From Saccharomycopsis fibuligera x Saccharomycopsis cf. fibuligera (lineage: Eukaryota > Ascomycota > Saccharomycetes > Ascoideales > Saccharomycopsidaceae), in NCBI GenBank assembly GCA_001936135.1, contig CP012811.1, positions 868,001-932,000 on the forward strand: a DNA stretch of 64,000 nucleotides, read 5' to 3'. Shown here piece after piece: positions 9,043 to 20,300 of the stretch (positions are counted from its first letter, which is position 1; every line of letters begins with the position of its first letter). Both the position numbers and the translations under genes were made by a program. Under the pieces are notes generated by a model. The model saw only the letters and a program-made list of their open reading frames with translations. It searched no databases and was not told the DNA's origin.

Positions 9043-12000
9043 TTATACACTAACCCCGCTTGGTTTCAGACCAACTTTAACCGCCTTCAATTTCTTGTCA
9101 AACTCATCATCATCATCATCATCATCCAACTTCAAATCTCCCTTCTTAATCTTTATCCCATCAGCAAGTAAAAGTCCATCATGATTAGCACTATTCATCA
9201 CATATTTCCCACCAGTACCGGCCCCAATTGTTCCATTGTTACTGCCTGCTCCTTCTCCTACTCCTCCACCCACTTCTCCTTCTTCTTTCTCGTCATCATC
9301 CTCATCCTCATCAGTGTAAAAATCATTGTAAATGTCATAAAATTCTTCAAAATTGTCTTCCTGAATCTCGTTGATCTTCGGATTGAATACAGAAGTTTCA
9401 GGATACTCGCGCAATTGAATATTGGAGTTATAGTTAAATAGTGGGCCAATTTTTTCAATCCATTTTGACCTTTTTTCAATAAGGGAGTTAAGTGTTTTAT
9501 CAATGACTTGCTGGTGAGATAATGAGCCACTGCCTCCGCCGGCTCCGGGAGTATCTTCGTGGTGATGAACACCAGAAGCACCTGATGCTGAAGCTGCTGC
9601 TGCCTTCTTATGTTTCTTGTGATGTCTGACTAAAATTTTCTGTTTCTTCAAATAATATTGATCAATTTGCTTGTTCAAATTTTCCAAAATGTTGTAAAAT
9701 TCCCTAAATGAGATTTCCTCGTATACTTTCTTAAACAATGCTCTTTTGCGTAAATTATTTTTCAAATTAATTACTTTCAATTGCTTTTGTAATGATCTTA
9801 ATTCTCGACAAATTTCATCATCTTGTTTATTCAGGATCCAGGTCTCTTCAAAATCTTCGTTCAAAATATCTTCGTCTTGATTAAGTAAGGATTTGTCGGC
9901 ATTACCGCCACCAGCATTGGCAAATTTTTTCTTTGATGCGTCAACTTCATTCTTGTAATTTAAATAAACTCCAACAAACTTTAATTCTCGTTTAAGTCGT
10001 TCTTCAAGTGTCATGTAATCATATTTGAAATTTGGGGCTTTGCTTACGCTATATTCAGTAAAGAAGATATTGTCTTCATTCTTAGCTGCGGTTTCTGCAT
10101 TATTTGTGTTTCCAGTTGTTCCTCCGGCAGCCCCAGCAGCCGAAGCGCTTGCACTTTCCTCTTTTCTGTCAAACAGATCATCATTGTCATCGTCCTTCTC
10201 CCCCGTTTTCTCATCATTATCATCTTTGCTATTGTCATTGATATTATTGTTATTACTATTATCATCTAATGATGCAGCGTTATCATCAACATCATTTCGA
10301 ATTAATGCAGAAAGCAATCGATTAACCAATGGTCCACAACTAACTCCATCAGTTTCTAAATTTGCATCATTCAAATTAGTGCTAGAATTTTTCGGCACTA
10401 ACTGGTCTTTCATATTATCCTGGTGTAACGATGCCGCACTCGAAGGAGGCCCAAGTCTACCATTAGCATTCGCTGCTGTGCTGCTGTTATTATTCGTGTT
10501 GGTTGGGGCTGTTGGAATGCCATCTTCTTCGGCCCATACTTTAGTGTAAAGTTTACCAAGTTTTGGGATGATGAAAGGATGGATTTTTGGATTATATGAC
10601 GATACTGCACTAACGTCATTTGTACTGCCATTGGATGCATGGGTGCTTACAATGACACCATTACTGTTGGTAGCTGACGATGATGCCAATGGCGATCTTC
10701 CATACTTGCTTGATGATGATGCAGCGCTACTACCACCATTAGCATTGCTGCTAGATGATCCAGCAGTGTTGAAATTGTTGGCATAAAAAGCATCCAAGTG
10801 TGACGAGTAAATATACTTTTTCTTCAAAAAAATCAAATCCTCATCATCAAATGGTCGATAATAGTGATCTAAATAAGTTAAAAAGTTATTGAAATTGATT
10901 TTGTTTTTTATTTCTTTTTGCTGGTTGAAATCAATATCCGGGATGTCGCCCGTCAAATATGATCTTAAATAGTCAGTAGGATAGGTTAAGACACCATACC
11001 ATTTTTTCAAATATTCGGGATCCTTAGCCTTCTCGAGGTCTTTATTTGGCGTAAAGAGGTCTAATTTTTCAGTGGTTTGCAAGAATTTGGAAACGTCAAA
11101 ATGGGTGGGCTTGTTAACGGGGATCCTTGGCTGATCATCATGTTCACGTTTAGGAGTTATGGAGGAGTCTTTGTCATTGGTACTGTTGGCAAGATCAAGT
11201 TTTGGTTTCTTAGCAAGCGGTCCATCATCATCGTCATCGTCATCGTCATCGTCGTCGTCGTCATCGTCATCGTCATTGTTGTGTTCTTCGTCATCATCAT
11301 TATCATTATTATTGCTAGCAATGTTTTTATTATTATTATTATTATTATCTTCTTCTTCTTCTTCTTCTTCTTCTTCTTCTTTTTCTTTTTCTTCTTCTTC
11401 CTCCACCTCCACCTCCTCCTCCTCCTCCTCCTCATCATCATCATCATCCTCATCATCATCATCATTATCATTGTCATCATCATTGAATGTCGTAGAATTT
11501 TGCCTGCAAGTTCCGTTTGCAGAATCAAGCACTGGCGCTGCTGCTGATTTTGATCCTGATCCTAATGGACCTTTCTTTGCCAGATCAATTTTACTCCTCA
11601 ATTCGTACCCATCAGCCTCATTATCTTCATTAGCTACCAGTTTATGCTTTGCTCCCATTAGTGAAGTATCTTCTTCTTCAACTTCCAGCTTGAGAGATGA
11701 TGTGTCGTCTCTTATGCTTTCTCTTCTGCTTCTCTTTGAATTGCTGTTGCTATTGCTGTTGGTGCTGTTTGGTATTGTATCTTCTCTTTCGCGTTTCACT
11801 TTTCTTGGTGGGTGATCGGAATTTAGATTTGACGATTTTAGAATTTCTGATTTAATCTTATCGGTAATACCATAGCTTGAAGCCAGCTTACCAATTTTCT
11901 CAATATGCTGAAAATCTGTAGCGTTGAACTTGTTAATGCTGAAATTCTCCAATAATTTCTGCTTGATAAGCAAACTGTTAGTAGCATCTTCTTTAGAAAT

Positions 12001-12465
12001 ATTGTCTAATTTTTTGGAAAGTCCAAGAATTAAATTTTTCAAGTTTAGCAAAGTTTGTAAGTTTAAACTGTTTAAGTTATTGACAAATACCATGTCACCA
12101 CTCAACATTCCAATGTTTTTATCATATGATAGGTCAGTTTCCTTGAGGATTCGAGATAGTATCACTGATGGCTTTGTCAGATCATTGATATGCAATGCTG
12201 CTGATGCTGGTTGAGCTGAAGCTGAAGTTGATATTGGCGCCATTGACGTGGAACCAGATGCAGAAGGAGAACGAGAATTAGAATGGCTAATCAGGTTGGG
12301 ACTGGGAGATATGGAAGTTCTTCGAGATCTTGAAAAAAGGCCGCTTACTGCTGGTGACGAAGCAGAAGATGAATTTTCATCTTTAACCCCTCGAGATTCT
12401 TTATTTGTGTTGGCGAATAGTCTCAGTCTGCCCCCTCTTGAGCGGTTTGATGCTCTTGGTCCCAT
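9043..12465 (-). CDS. NGG1: NGG1/ADA3, SAGA/ADA acetyltransferase module subunit
   Basis: Ngg1 (Ada3) joins Ada2 and Gcn5 in the histone acetyltransferase modules of SAGA and ADA. The 1140-aa product shows conserved blocks in the family order: LTKPSVILSRILKETDLSYDKN near residue 97, a central VLTYPTDYLRSYLTGDIPDIDF block followed by PKIHPFIIPKLG, and a C-terminal half with YDYMTLEERLKRELKFVGVYL, a long helix (EICRELRSLQKQLKVINLKN) and LIEKRSKWIEKIGPLF. S. cerevisiae Ngg1 is about 700 aa; the excess here is low complexity, above all an Asp/Glu/Asn tract encoded by the GAC/GAA/GAT microsatellite at about 11211-11480, plus Asn and Ser/Ala inserts. The core is intact and no frameshift is seen. 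Confidence 0.88.
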   Translation of the reverse strand: MGPRASNRSRGGRLRLFANTNKESRGVKDENSSSASSPAVSGLFSRSRRTSISPSPNLISHSNSRSPSASGSTSMAPISTSASAQPASAALHINDLTKPSVILSRILKETDLSYDKNIGMLSGDMVFVNNLNSLNLQTLLNLKNLILGLSKKLDNISKEDATNSLLIKQKLLENFSINKFNATDFQHIEKIGKLASSYGITDKIKSEILKSSNLNSDHPPRKVKREREDTIPNSTNSNSNSNSKRSRRESIRDDTSSLKLEVEEEDTSLMGAKHKLVANEDNEADGYELRSKIDLAKKGPLGSGSKSAAAPVLDSANGTCRQNSTTFNDDDNDNDDDDEDDDDDEEEEEEEVEVEEEEEKEKEEEEEEEEEEDNNNNNNKNIASNNNDNDDDEEHNNDDDDDDDDDDDDDDDDDGPLAKKPKLDLANSTNDKDSSITPKREHDDQPRIPVNKPTHFDVSKFLQTTEKLDLFTPNKDLEKAKDPEYLKKWYGVLTYPTDYLRSYLTGDIPDIDFNQQKEIKNKINFNNFLTYLDHYYRPFDDEDLIFLKKKYIYSSHLDAFYANNFNTAGSSSSNANGGSSAASSSSKYGRSPLASSSATNSNGVIVSTHASNGSTNDVSAVSSYNPKIHPFIIPKLGKLYTKVWAEEDGIPTAPTNTNNNSSTAANANGRLGPPSSAASLHQDNMKDQLVPKNSSTNLNDANLETDGVSCGPLVNRLLSALIRNDVDDNAASLDDNSNNNNINDNSKDDNDEKTGEKDDDNDDLFDRKEESASASAAGAAGGTTGNTNNAETAAKNEDNIFFTEYSVSKAPNFKYDYMTLEERLKRELKFVGVYLNYKNEVDASKKKFANAGGGNADKSLLNQDEDILNEDFEETWILNKQDDEICRELRSLQKQLKVINLKNNLRKRALFKKVYEEISFREFYNILENLNKQIDQYYLKKQKILVRHHKKHKKAAAASASGASGVHHHEDTPGAGGGSGSLSHQQVIDKTLNSLIEKRSKWIEKIGPLFNYNSNIQLREYPETSVFNPKINEIQEDNFEEFYDIYNDFYTDEDEDDDEKEEGEVGGGVGEGAGSNNGTIGAGTGGKYVMNSANHDGLLLADGIKIKKGDLKLDDDDDDDEFDKKLKAVKVGLKPSGVSV
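11211..11480. repeat. Mixed trinucleotide microsatellite coding Asp/Glu run in NGG1
   Basis: On the plus strand this is a patchwork of TCA/TCG, TTA, TTC and CTC trinucleotide repeats, read on the minus strand as long Asp, Asn and Glu runs. All units are in frame, which suggests expansion under coding constraint. Confidence 0.85.
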
Positions 12466-13497
12466 TTTCTTGTTCTCACTTTTATTTTTTAATTTTATTT
12501 CTCGGCAACCACAATGCGTACGATGTGCACGAGGCAGTCAGTAACTGATGTTATTGATAAAAATGCTTTATTCAATGGTTTCAATCGATGCGATTGTAAA
12601 ATACTGAAAAAGCAATGTAATCCAAATAAGAAGACTTTCTTTTCTGGTAGCGAGGTTCAATAATAATAGCTTGATTTGTTGGATATTTGAGTACAAACAA
12701 CGCTCAGTGGCTTTATCAAGTAGAATCGATCGAAACGCGGGCCGATGTTCAAAATCACGGTTGTAATGAATCAACCTAGGTGCAAGCTGTACAACAAACT
12801 CAAGCCTCCTGCGCAACTAGTCCTTTGACAGCTTTAAGGTCACCAAAGTAGCAAAATTGGTGATTGATGTGATGTTGGTTTGCTGAAGCAAGTGATGGCT
12901 GATGCAGTGTGTATGACTAACAGCCTCTGAGTGATGATTAATGATGACGATAATGATGGTGGTGATGAGAATATTAATATTAATTTCTGGCATGCACTGT
13001 GTGCACTGTTGTGTTTACTTCACTTTGGCTTAACTGAAGGAAGCGTGATGAGCACATGACTTGTATATCATGTGATAAACACCAACCGTGATACTGGACT
13101 ATACCGTTCATACGGGTTAAAACGATGATCCGGCTCTTTCCTGAATATCACAATAAGCAAGGAAAGAAAAAAAAAGTGGTTATTCATCAGCGGCAACGGC
13201 AACAACGACACTATCAATTACAAGACAACCTAGTAGGCAATCAGTAAACGTTAGCCATAAGAGACGGGAGGGTCTGTCTGTGCAGCCGTTGGCTCGAAAC
13301 CACCCTCGAAGCACTATTATGCACCTTGATGTGTGCTTTTCACTGTAGTGGAATCGGCGATTTGTTATTTCCCGATTGAGGAATTTGGTTGAATTATCTA
13401 TAGGTCTGTAGATATATATATGTATATGTATATATGTCTTTACCTAAGTAAGTATCTTAGCATCCGCACTATCATCAGAGAACTCAATAATACTACA
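12466..13497. other. Divergent promoter region NGG1 / MPR1
   Basis: About 1 kb between divergent genes. Short frames here lack any protein-like signature. It contains a GATGATG-type stretch near 12935-12975 and TATA-type TA steps at 13410-13435 just before the MPR1 leader. No RNA gene is seen. Confidence 0.6.
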
Positions 13498-14193
13498 ATG
13501 ACTACTGTTCCGTTTTCCCAAAATCACGAAGCTGAACTCAAAAAGCTCACCGATGCCGGCAAGTATCCAATAACTGAACCATTATCAGTGACTCTAAACG
13601 ACGCTAACCAGACAAGGGCAACATTGTTCCCTGTGAATCGCACCGATGAAATATCTAAATCCTTGATGAACTATCTATGGCAAAACTTCAATAGGGAAAT
13701 CGAAGATGGGCAAACATATCCGTATTTTGACACTTTTGATTTAGACCACTTTAAAAATTACTGGTTTTCCCATTTCGTCGCCATCTTGGTTCTTGGTGAT
13801 TACGGTAACGATAAGTCAGTCTTGCTTAATGAGAAAATCACGCATGATGAGTGGGATAAATTGTTCTTGGGCACGTATTACATCAAGCCAAATTACCCAG
13901 GAAGAGTCAGCAACGTGTGCAATGCTGGGTTTGTGGTTAGCAAGAAGTTCAGAAATACAAGCTACAAAATTGGTAGAAACTTGGGCAAGACATATTTAAA
14001 ATGGGCACCAAGGTTTGGCTACACTTACTCGGTTTTCAATTTGGTTTTTGAAACAAACATTGGAAGCTTGAAGATTTGGGACTCTTTGGGGTTTGAAAGA
14101 ATTGGGTTCGTGAAGAATGTAGCTAGGCTTAGAGGGCATGATGGGCAAGTTGGAGCAGTTATTTTTGGTAAGGATTTGGTTTTGGAAGATTAG
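13498..14193 (+). CDS. MPR1: MPR1-type N-acetyltransferase
   Basis: Mpr1 acetylates the toxic proline analogue azetidine-2-carboxylate and pyrroline-5-carboxylate/GSA-related intermediates, limiting oxidative stress in S. cerevisiae strain Sigma1278b. The 231-aa product follows that protein along its whole length: ATLFPV, LMNYLWQNFNREIEDGQTYP, NYWFSHFVAILVL, LLGTYYIKPNYPGR-type block, SNVCNAGFVV, then GNAT motif A-like YKIGRNLGKTYLKWAPRFGY, and SVFNLVFETN...IWDSLGFERIGFV. Frames open 26 codons upstream, but the MTTVPF start gives the family length and follows an A-rich leader. It ends tail to tail with the reductase gene. Confidence 0.88.
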   Translation: MTTVPFSQNHEAELKKLTDAGKYPITEPLSVTLNDANQTRATLFPVNRTDEISKSLMNYLWQNFNREIEDGQTYPYFDTFDLDHFKNYWFSHFVAILVLGDYGNDKSVLLNEKITHDEWDKLFLGTYYIKPNYPGRVSNVCNAGFVVSKKFRNTSYKIGRNLGKTYLKWAPRFGYTYSVFNLVFETNIGSLKIWDSLGFERIGFVKNVARLRGHDGQVGAVIFGKDLVLED

Positions 14194-14893
14194 GTTTCTG
14201 TTCTCAAAAGATTAGCTTTTTTTGTTTTTTTGTTTTTGTTTCTGATCTATTTAGCATTTCTACTATCATGATTGATAAAGACAATCAAATTGATTTTCTT
14301 AATAGATATTATATATAATTTATCTTGCCACATAGGTTGACTATTTTGAACTTGATCCCGTCAAACTCAAAAATTGACCATCTAAAGACGCTCTTTTTCA
14401 AATAATGAGCTTCTTTTTTAATCCAACAACTTGAGATGTATGCCCAGGCTGTTCAAATTGGAGCGGCCTTATTCATAGACAGTGGAAGATATGATGCTTC
14501 CGCTGGATATATGCGATTACACTGATTAAGTTGGGCAGAATTAGAAATTTTGAGATTCACTATGCTGGTCTTCTCTACACTTACATTTCACTATAGTTTA
14601 TAGTAAAATAGGCACGGGTATTCTTTGGAATATGAGTGCTTTAAAAGCCTGTTACTGACAGCTATTGTTTGATTTATTTTGGGAGGCTGATTATCATAAA
14701 AATTAGACAATTGGCAATATTGTTTTTTTAGAAGTACAACATTTCTACATTGTGAAAGCTTTTACCATTCATAAAAACAAGGCATGAGCGACATTGATAC
14801 TATACTTCAGGAAAGAGAACATAAGAGAACATAAGCGGCACAGAAAGGTAAGCAGCAAAGATTTTTCGGCAACAATCAACTTGGCGAGTGCAT
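14194..14893. other. Convergent intergenic region MPR1 / reductase
   Basis: A 0.7-kb AT-rich stretch with T-tracts just after the MPR1 stop. No gene or repeat is recognised. Confidence 0.6.
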
Positions 14894-15895
14894 TCAGTCC
14901 AAGTTTTCAAAATTATATTTGTCCAAATCTTTATCATCAAACAATCCAGGAGGGACCCAATGTTGAGAATCGGTTCTACCACCGCTGCCGAATTTCCGAT
15001 CGGCAAAATGATTCAACCATTCAATATCTTCTTTTGGTAGTTTCTTGACTTCGAAGTTAGATTCTAATCGTTCTGGGGTTTTAGATTTATAAATTGCTAC
15101 AATGTTTCTAGCCACTAGCCAACTAACGACCAAACTGCCTGGCGTTGAGCCTTTTTCTTCAGCGTACTTTTTCAAGTCATTGTCTTCCAATATGGCAACA
15201 TCAAGTGAGCCGAATGGAGAGTAAGCCTCAGGGACAATATTATGTTTGAGACTATACTCCACTAACTCAAGCTGTGGGTTATAAGGATTGACTTGAATTT
15301 GGTTAACCTGTGGAGTTATCTTTGAGTGAGCCAACAAAATATCCAATTTTTTTCTCGTAAAGTTGGAAACTCCAATTGACTTCACTTTGCCCGTTTTGTA
15401 AACTTCTTCGAATTGGTGCCAAGTCTGGACAAAGTTCCAATCATAATCATAAATATCATATTTTTCTAAGTGCTCTTTAGTTGGAGCTGTGATTTGATTA
15501 TTGTTTTCGTCATAAACATGCTTGAATGCAATTGGCCAATGAATAAGTAATAAATCCACATAATCCAACTGCAATTTTTTCAAGGATTGGCCAAGACTCT
15601 CAGCAACGTATCGATGGTTAGAATTCCAAACTTTGGTGGTGACAAAAACTTCTTCTCTCTTAACAAGCCCTTGCTCAAATGCTAGCTTGAGAGCTTTGCC
15701 AACGTTTTCCTCCTGTCTGTAGTAATCAGCGGTGTCAATGTGTCTGTATCCTAACTTAAATGCGGTATGAATGCTGTTGATGACGTTTTCTAGGGAGCCC
15801 ATGTTGAAAGTGCCGAGGGCCACAGATGGGATCTCACGGCCATTGTTGAGCTTGAAGTTTGGTGGGTCTGTTAATGGAAGTTGGGAGTCCAGCAT
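14894..15895 (-). CDS. Aldo/keto reductase (AKR family)
   Basis: A 333-aa NAD(P)H-dependent carbonyl reductase of the aldo/keto reductase fold. The catalytic tetrad is complete: Asp54 and Tyr59 in HIDTADYYRQEENVG, Lys88 in VFVTTKVW, His119 in LLLIHWP. VKSIGVSNF and the cofactor-binding pattern YKSKTPERLESN (usually I-P-K-S-x4-R-x2-N) follow; Tyr-Lys replaces Pro-Lys in the latter, a small deviation. Closest yeast types are the 2-ketoreductase/arabinose-dehydrogenase/xylose-reductase groups, and the substrate cannot be read from sequence. It has no signal peptide and is likely cytosolic. Confidence 0.88.
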   Translation of the reverse strand: MLDSQLPLTDPPNFKLNNGREIPSVALGTFNMGSLENVINSIHTAFKLGYRHIDTADYYRQEENVGKALKLAFEQGLVKREEVFVTTKVWNSNHRYVAESLGQSLKKLQLDYVDLLLIHWPIAFKHVYDENNNQITAPTKEHLEKYDIYDYDWNFVQTWHQFEEVYKTGKVKSIGVSNFTRKKLDILLAHSKITPQVNQIQVNPYNPQLELVEYSLKHNIVPEAYSPFGSLDVAILEDNDLKKYAEEKGSTPGSLVVSWLVARNIVAIYKSKTPERLESNFEVKKLPKEDIEWLNHFADRKFGSGGRTDSQHWVPPGLFDDKDLDKYNFENLD

Positions 15896-17386
15896 TGTGA
15901 AAAGTTTATAGAAGATATTAATGGATAAGGGTTTTCTGAGGGAGACGTTTGAGGCAGTGGAGTTATTCTGGTATTTTGTTTTGTACTTGTTAACTTTTTA
16001 AATAGATAACAGGGGGTTACCTGAGACTTGTGGTGACAAACAAAATTATTTATATACGGTGCACCATTGCCAAAAAGTGAGGCATATTGCTAAAGCAATC
16101 CAAGAGAAAAGTTTGCTATCTATCTATAGTATACGGGTATACAGCAGTAGTACAGTACGTACTACTGGGGCGCGTGTCTTGACAATAATCTTTTAATGTT
16201 TCCTATATTACAGTGTATCGCGTATAGCATGTGTGTAGTTGTGGCAATTAGCAGCTGTGCTGTTGCACACTTGCCGTGGCAGGAGCAAATGTCAATGGGC
16301 ATTAACCAATCTGGACATTCGGTAAGTTGCTCTCTCCAGTAGACTATAGACTAAACTCTGGAGTGCAATACTCGGTATTTTCTTGAGGACTCCTGCTGGA
16401 TCGCAAACCTGCCGAGTACTAAACACTAGCAGAAATAAGACCCAGTTTGGCGGTTCCTGGTTATTTATCAATAGTACTGCATGATAATGCGTTATGTTAC
16501 ATGAACCACATACACGCCACTAGTGCTAGGCGGACTCCACTAAAGTTGCCTACCTGCCATCGTTCGCGTGCTGCCAGTGTACTCTGTCTCGTATAGTAGT
16601 ATATATATTTATATATAATATTAGCATATCAAATATATTTATGTATTTACATATTTATTGTCAGAAGTGCTGTGGTCCACAGCACCAAACAAGGAGAAAG
16701 CAGCCGATGATCATTACACACAGTCACATGCAAGCTCCTCGCACACTGCACGTGCTCTAGCACGCTCTCCTTAGCGCGTAATTTGCATGTGAAAGCGAAG
16801 CAGACTTTTTAATTTTTTTTTTTTTTTTTTATTTTTTTTTTTTTTTTGTTCCTTCTTGTCTGTAGTCGACCAGGATCATAATAATACCATCATTAATACT
16901 GCTATATAGTTTAGTATAGTATACTACCACAGTATACAGTGCACTGACTGCCCTTGCTACCTGAACTGCCACAACGGCCGCGGTGATTTCGATCCTGGTT
17001 AGCCCTCTTAGGATACTCCGAGACCTTATCAACTTATTATTATCCCATCATTCCATTATCCATCCCATCAGTACATACTGCTTAATTGCCGCTCCAGATA
17101 CCACCGCATACTATACTACGCTGTACTGTACTAGCTTGCTTGTCTTAAGCGCCCAAAGTCCACGCATCAAAAATATTAGAAAAAAAAAACACTCATTGCA
17201 ACCGCATTCGCAAAACTCATCTCCGGTACTATTTACTTTGTTCAAACATATCGTTAAAACCCAAAGGTTGTTTCTTCACCGAATGTGTTTAGAAAAAATA
17301 ATCTTTGGTCAAATATCATATCTTATACTTTGAGAAAAACTTAGAAAATAAGAATAAAAACAAAAAAGAATCTCCCAAATCAGAGA
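15896..17386. other. Divergent promoter region, reductase / phosphatase-like gene
   Basis: About 1.5 kb with many TATA-like steps (16594-16640) and T-tracts at 16810-16846. Frames on both strands are short and compositionally random. A stretch rich in short CACGTG- and CTAG-type words (16500-16800) may be regulatory, but no specific site can be assigned. Confidence 0.5.
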
Positions 17387-20300
17387 ATGAAGCTTGAAAG
17401 CCTCGTGTTGATTCGTCATTCAATTCGTTCCGATAATTTGACCCCTGACCATTTGCTCAACCTAATAGAACATCTCCTAGATGATGAAGCAGAACTATCT
17501 CGTCAAAATCAACTACAGCAGTTTCTTCACATCCACACACACAATGATTTGTTCCAGCTATTGGTTAAAAGCTTGGTTCAGGAAAAATTACTAAACGATT
17601 ACATGCACATCATTAACGATACAAATATAACAAAACTAAACAAAATATTCAACGTTTTGGCTAGAGCTTCAGAAGAGGATGCCCAATTCCTAGCCAGGTT
17701 CATTGAAAACATTAGAATAGCTGATCAAAAAATCATTAGTCAGCGGCTTGCTTACACCAACTTATCAGCTATTGATCCTCCCATCGTCTATTTTGATAAT
17801 CTTGCATACAAACAATGTTACTTGTTGGCAAAATACCTATTCAAGATATTTGTTCTGAAGCATTGCGTTGGAAATACTTGCAATAAACCTTTGAAATTTT
17901 ACATCCACAGCTCTCCTTACAAACGCTGCTTGGAATCTGCAGTTTACATTATCCAGCATTTACAACAGTTTTTGCAGTCAAGTGACAACCGAAATATCAC
18001 ATTTATAATCAAGATTGATAATTTTTTGAGTGACTACTACTATAAAAACTACTTTGACGATGAAAACAAGTATCTGCAATCCAATCCTCTAATAAGCGAT
18101 ATTATTCTGAATAGTCATATTGATGACAAGGTACAAAAAACATTGATTGAGACTAATGAAAAATGGCTTTTTGATAAAATCAACAATTCAGTAAACGTCA
18201 AGTACGAATTCACATGGGACAAAAATTTGCTTGGCAAGCAAGGTCCATTAAATCATGGCACTTTAAATGGTTTCACCAATCGTTGCCTTAAAGGTGCCTG
18301 CAACTTAGTTGACTACTATGACAATAATACCGACACAAAACAAACCACAAATACCGCTTTGGTTATTACCCATGGAGGGTTGATTAACAATTATTTGAAT
18401 AATTACACAAACGCCACCAATAACCCATTAAATGTCAACAGACATATTGAATACAAATTTATTGAAATTAGACCTTCATCGTTTATATTTCTTCAAAAAT
18501 TACCAGAGAATGACGCAAACAACAAAAAATGGCTTTTGGAATATTCAAATGTTAATTTTCCATGTTTTAAAAAATCAATTGCTAATGATGATTCAACTTT
18601 TAGTTATGATAAAGTCATTGACTTTGATACTTTTAGAGAACTTCCTCAAAATTATATTAACCAAGATGTCCTTGATAGCAACGAGCAAATTGATGATGAC
18701 TACATTTTGATTAAAAAGAATAATTCCTCTTTTACCTTAGTGAATAAATTGTCAAGCAACGAGGAGAATAGTAATAGATCTAGAAAAAATACCATTCTAA
18801 CTACAAATGACAGGCTGTTTGATTTTGACTCGCTCAAGCAACATTATAATTCTCCAATTCAGGCAGAAGATGTTGCTTTAGATCACCATCACCATCATCA
18901 TCATCATCAACAAGAACAACAACAACAACAACAACAAGACCAAACAAACGACGAAGAAACCGGTGGGTTTTACAATTTCAATCAAAACAGTTTCACAATG
19001 AATCCCAATCTCTTTGACAAGACCCAAAGTCGCATTGTTTTTGAAAAAGCAGTTTCTCTGGAAACTTCATTTAATAATAATGTCAATGATAACAGTGACG
19101 ATGGAAATTTTTATTTCCCAGTCCGAACAAATAACTACAGCCAAGACGATGTCATAAGCTCATCAAAGGATAAAAGAAATAATAATATTAGTAACAAAAA
19201 CACTGAATTAAATGCTAAATTATCTTCATTCAAACTAAATTGGGATCTACCTTCTAAAAATCTATTAGGTGCATCCAAATCATTCCAAGGTCCAATGAGT
19301 GGTGATACTGGGACTGGTTCGAGCGAATTATCAAATCCAACTGATAAGAGAAGAAGAGCTAAAAGTGCAGCATTTTATTTTGCCGATGATGATGAGTCCT
19401 CTAGTGATGAAGATAGCGAGGATAGTGATTCTCTAAATGAGAACGAGGAGTCTGTGTCAGTCTCAGTTGCTGCACCTACACCGGCACTAGCACCAGCACC
19501 AACTAGGGGTGAAGCAAGTATATCTCCTCGTACTAAAATAGCAGATCCGTTATTACCAGAGATCCCTCAAATTAACGAAGAGGGTATTATATATGAAAAA
19601 GCTCCAAAAGTTGTAATTAATGAGCAACAGAAACAGTCGCCTACTCTGCAGCAAAGTGCGGTTGAAAGTATGACTCAGGGATTCAAACGCTTAAGTGAGA
19701 ATAGTACTGTCAATAATAGTGATAACAATAATAACCACTATAATAATAACAAAAGTATAAGCAGCAGTCAGGTCATTGGTGAAGTATCTGATGATAATAT
19801 GGCAGTGGATTATTTGGGTCTTGATAAAAATTATTCAGAAGATGAAGATGACGAAATTGCAGGATTTGACGATTTGTATTCAAAACCGAAAAGCACTAGT
19901 AACATTCCTGCGTCGATGAGTTCTCTCGGTGATGGTGTTGACAAATCATTGAAAAAGAGAATTAGATTCGAAACTATTAGTTTGCCTATCAAAGATGCCG
20001 ATAGAAATAAAAGTGGAGTTGACATTGATGAGCATGAATTAAATGATCAAGAACAAGGTCAACAAGAACAAGAAGCTGATGATAATGTATCAGATAACCT
20101 TAACAATGGAGTAAACTCAAATAATTCAAGTTATTCATCATTTGAAATCAGAACTCCAAATATTGGATCACCATTAACTGATCATGATACTCCAATATAT
20201 CATCATGTTAAACCAATTAACGATAAAGATATTTCATCTTGCTCATTATCATCATCGTCGTCATCTTCAGCAATAATAGCGGACCCAGTGGAAAAGTCGC

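Noticed and set aside
11077-11815. Long plus- and minus-strand frames of Ile/Phe or Ser runs
   Set aside because: Shadows of the NGG1 acidic microsatellite read in other frames.
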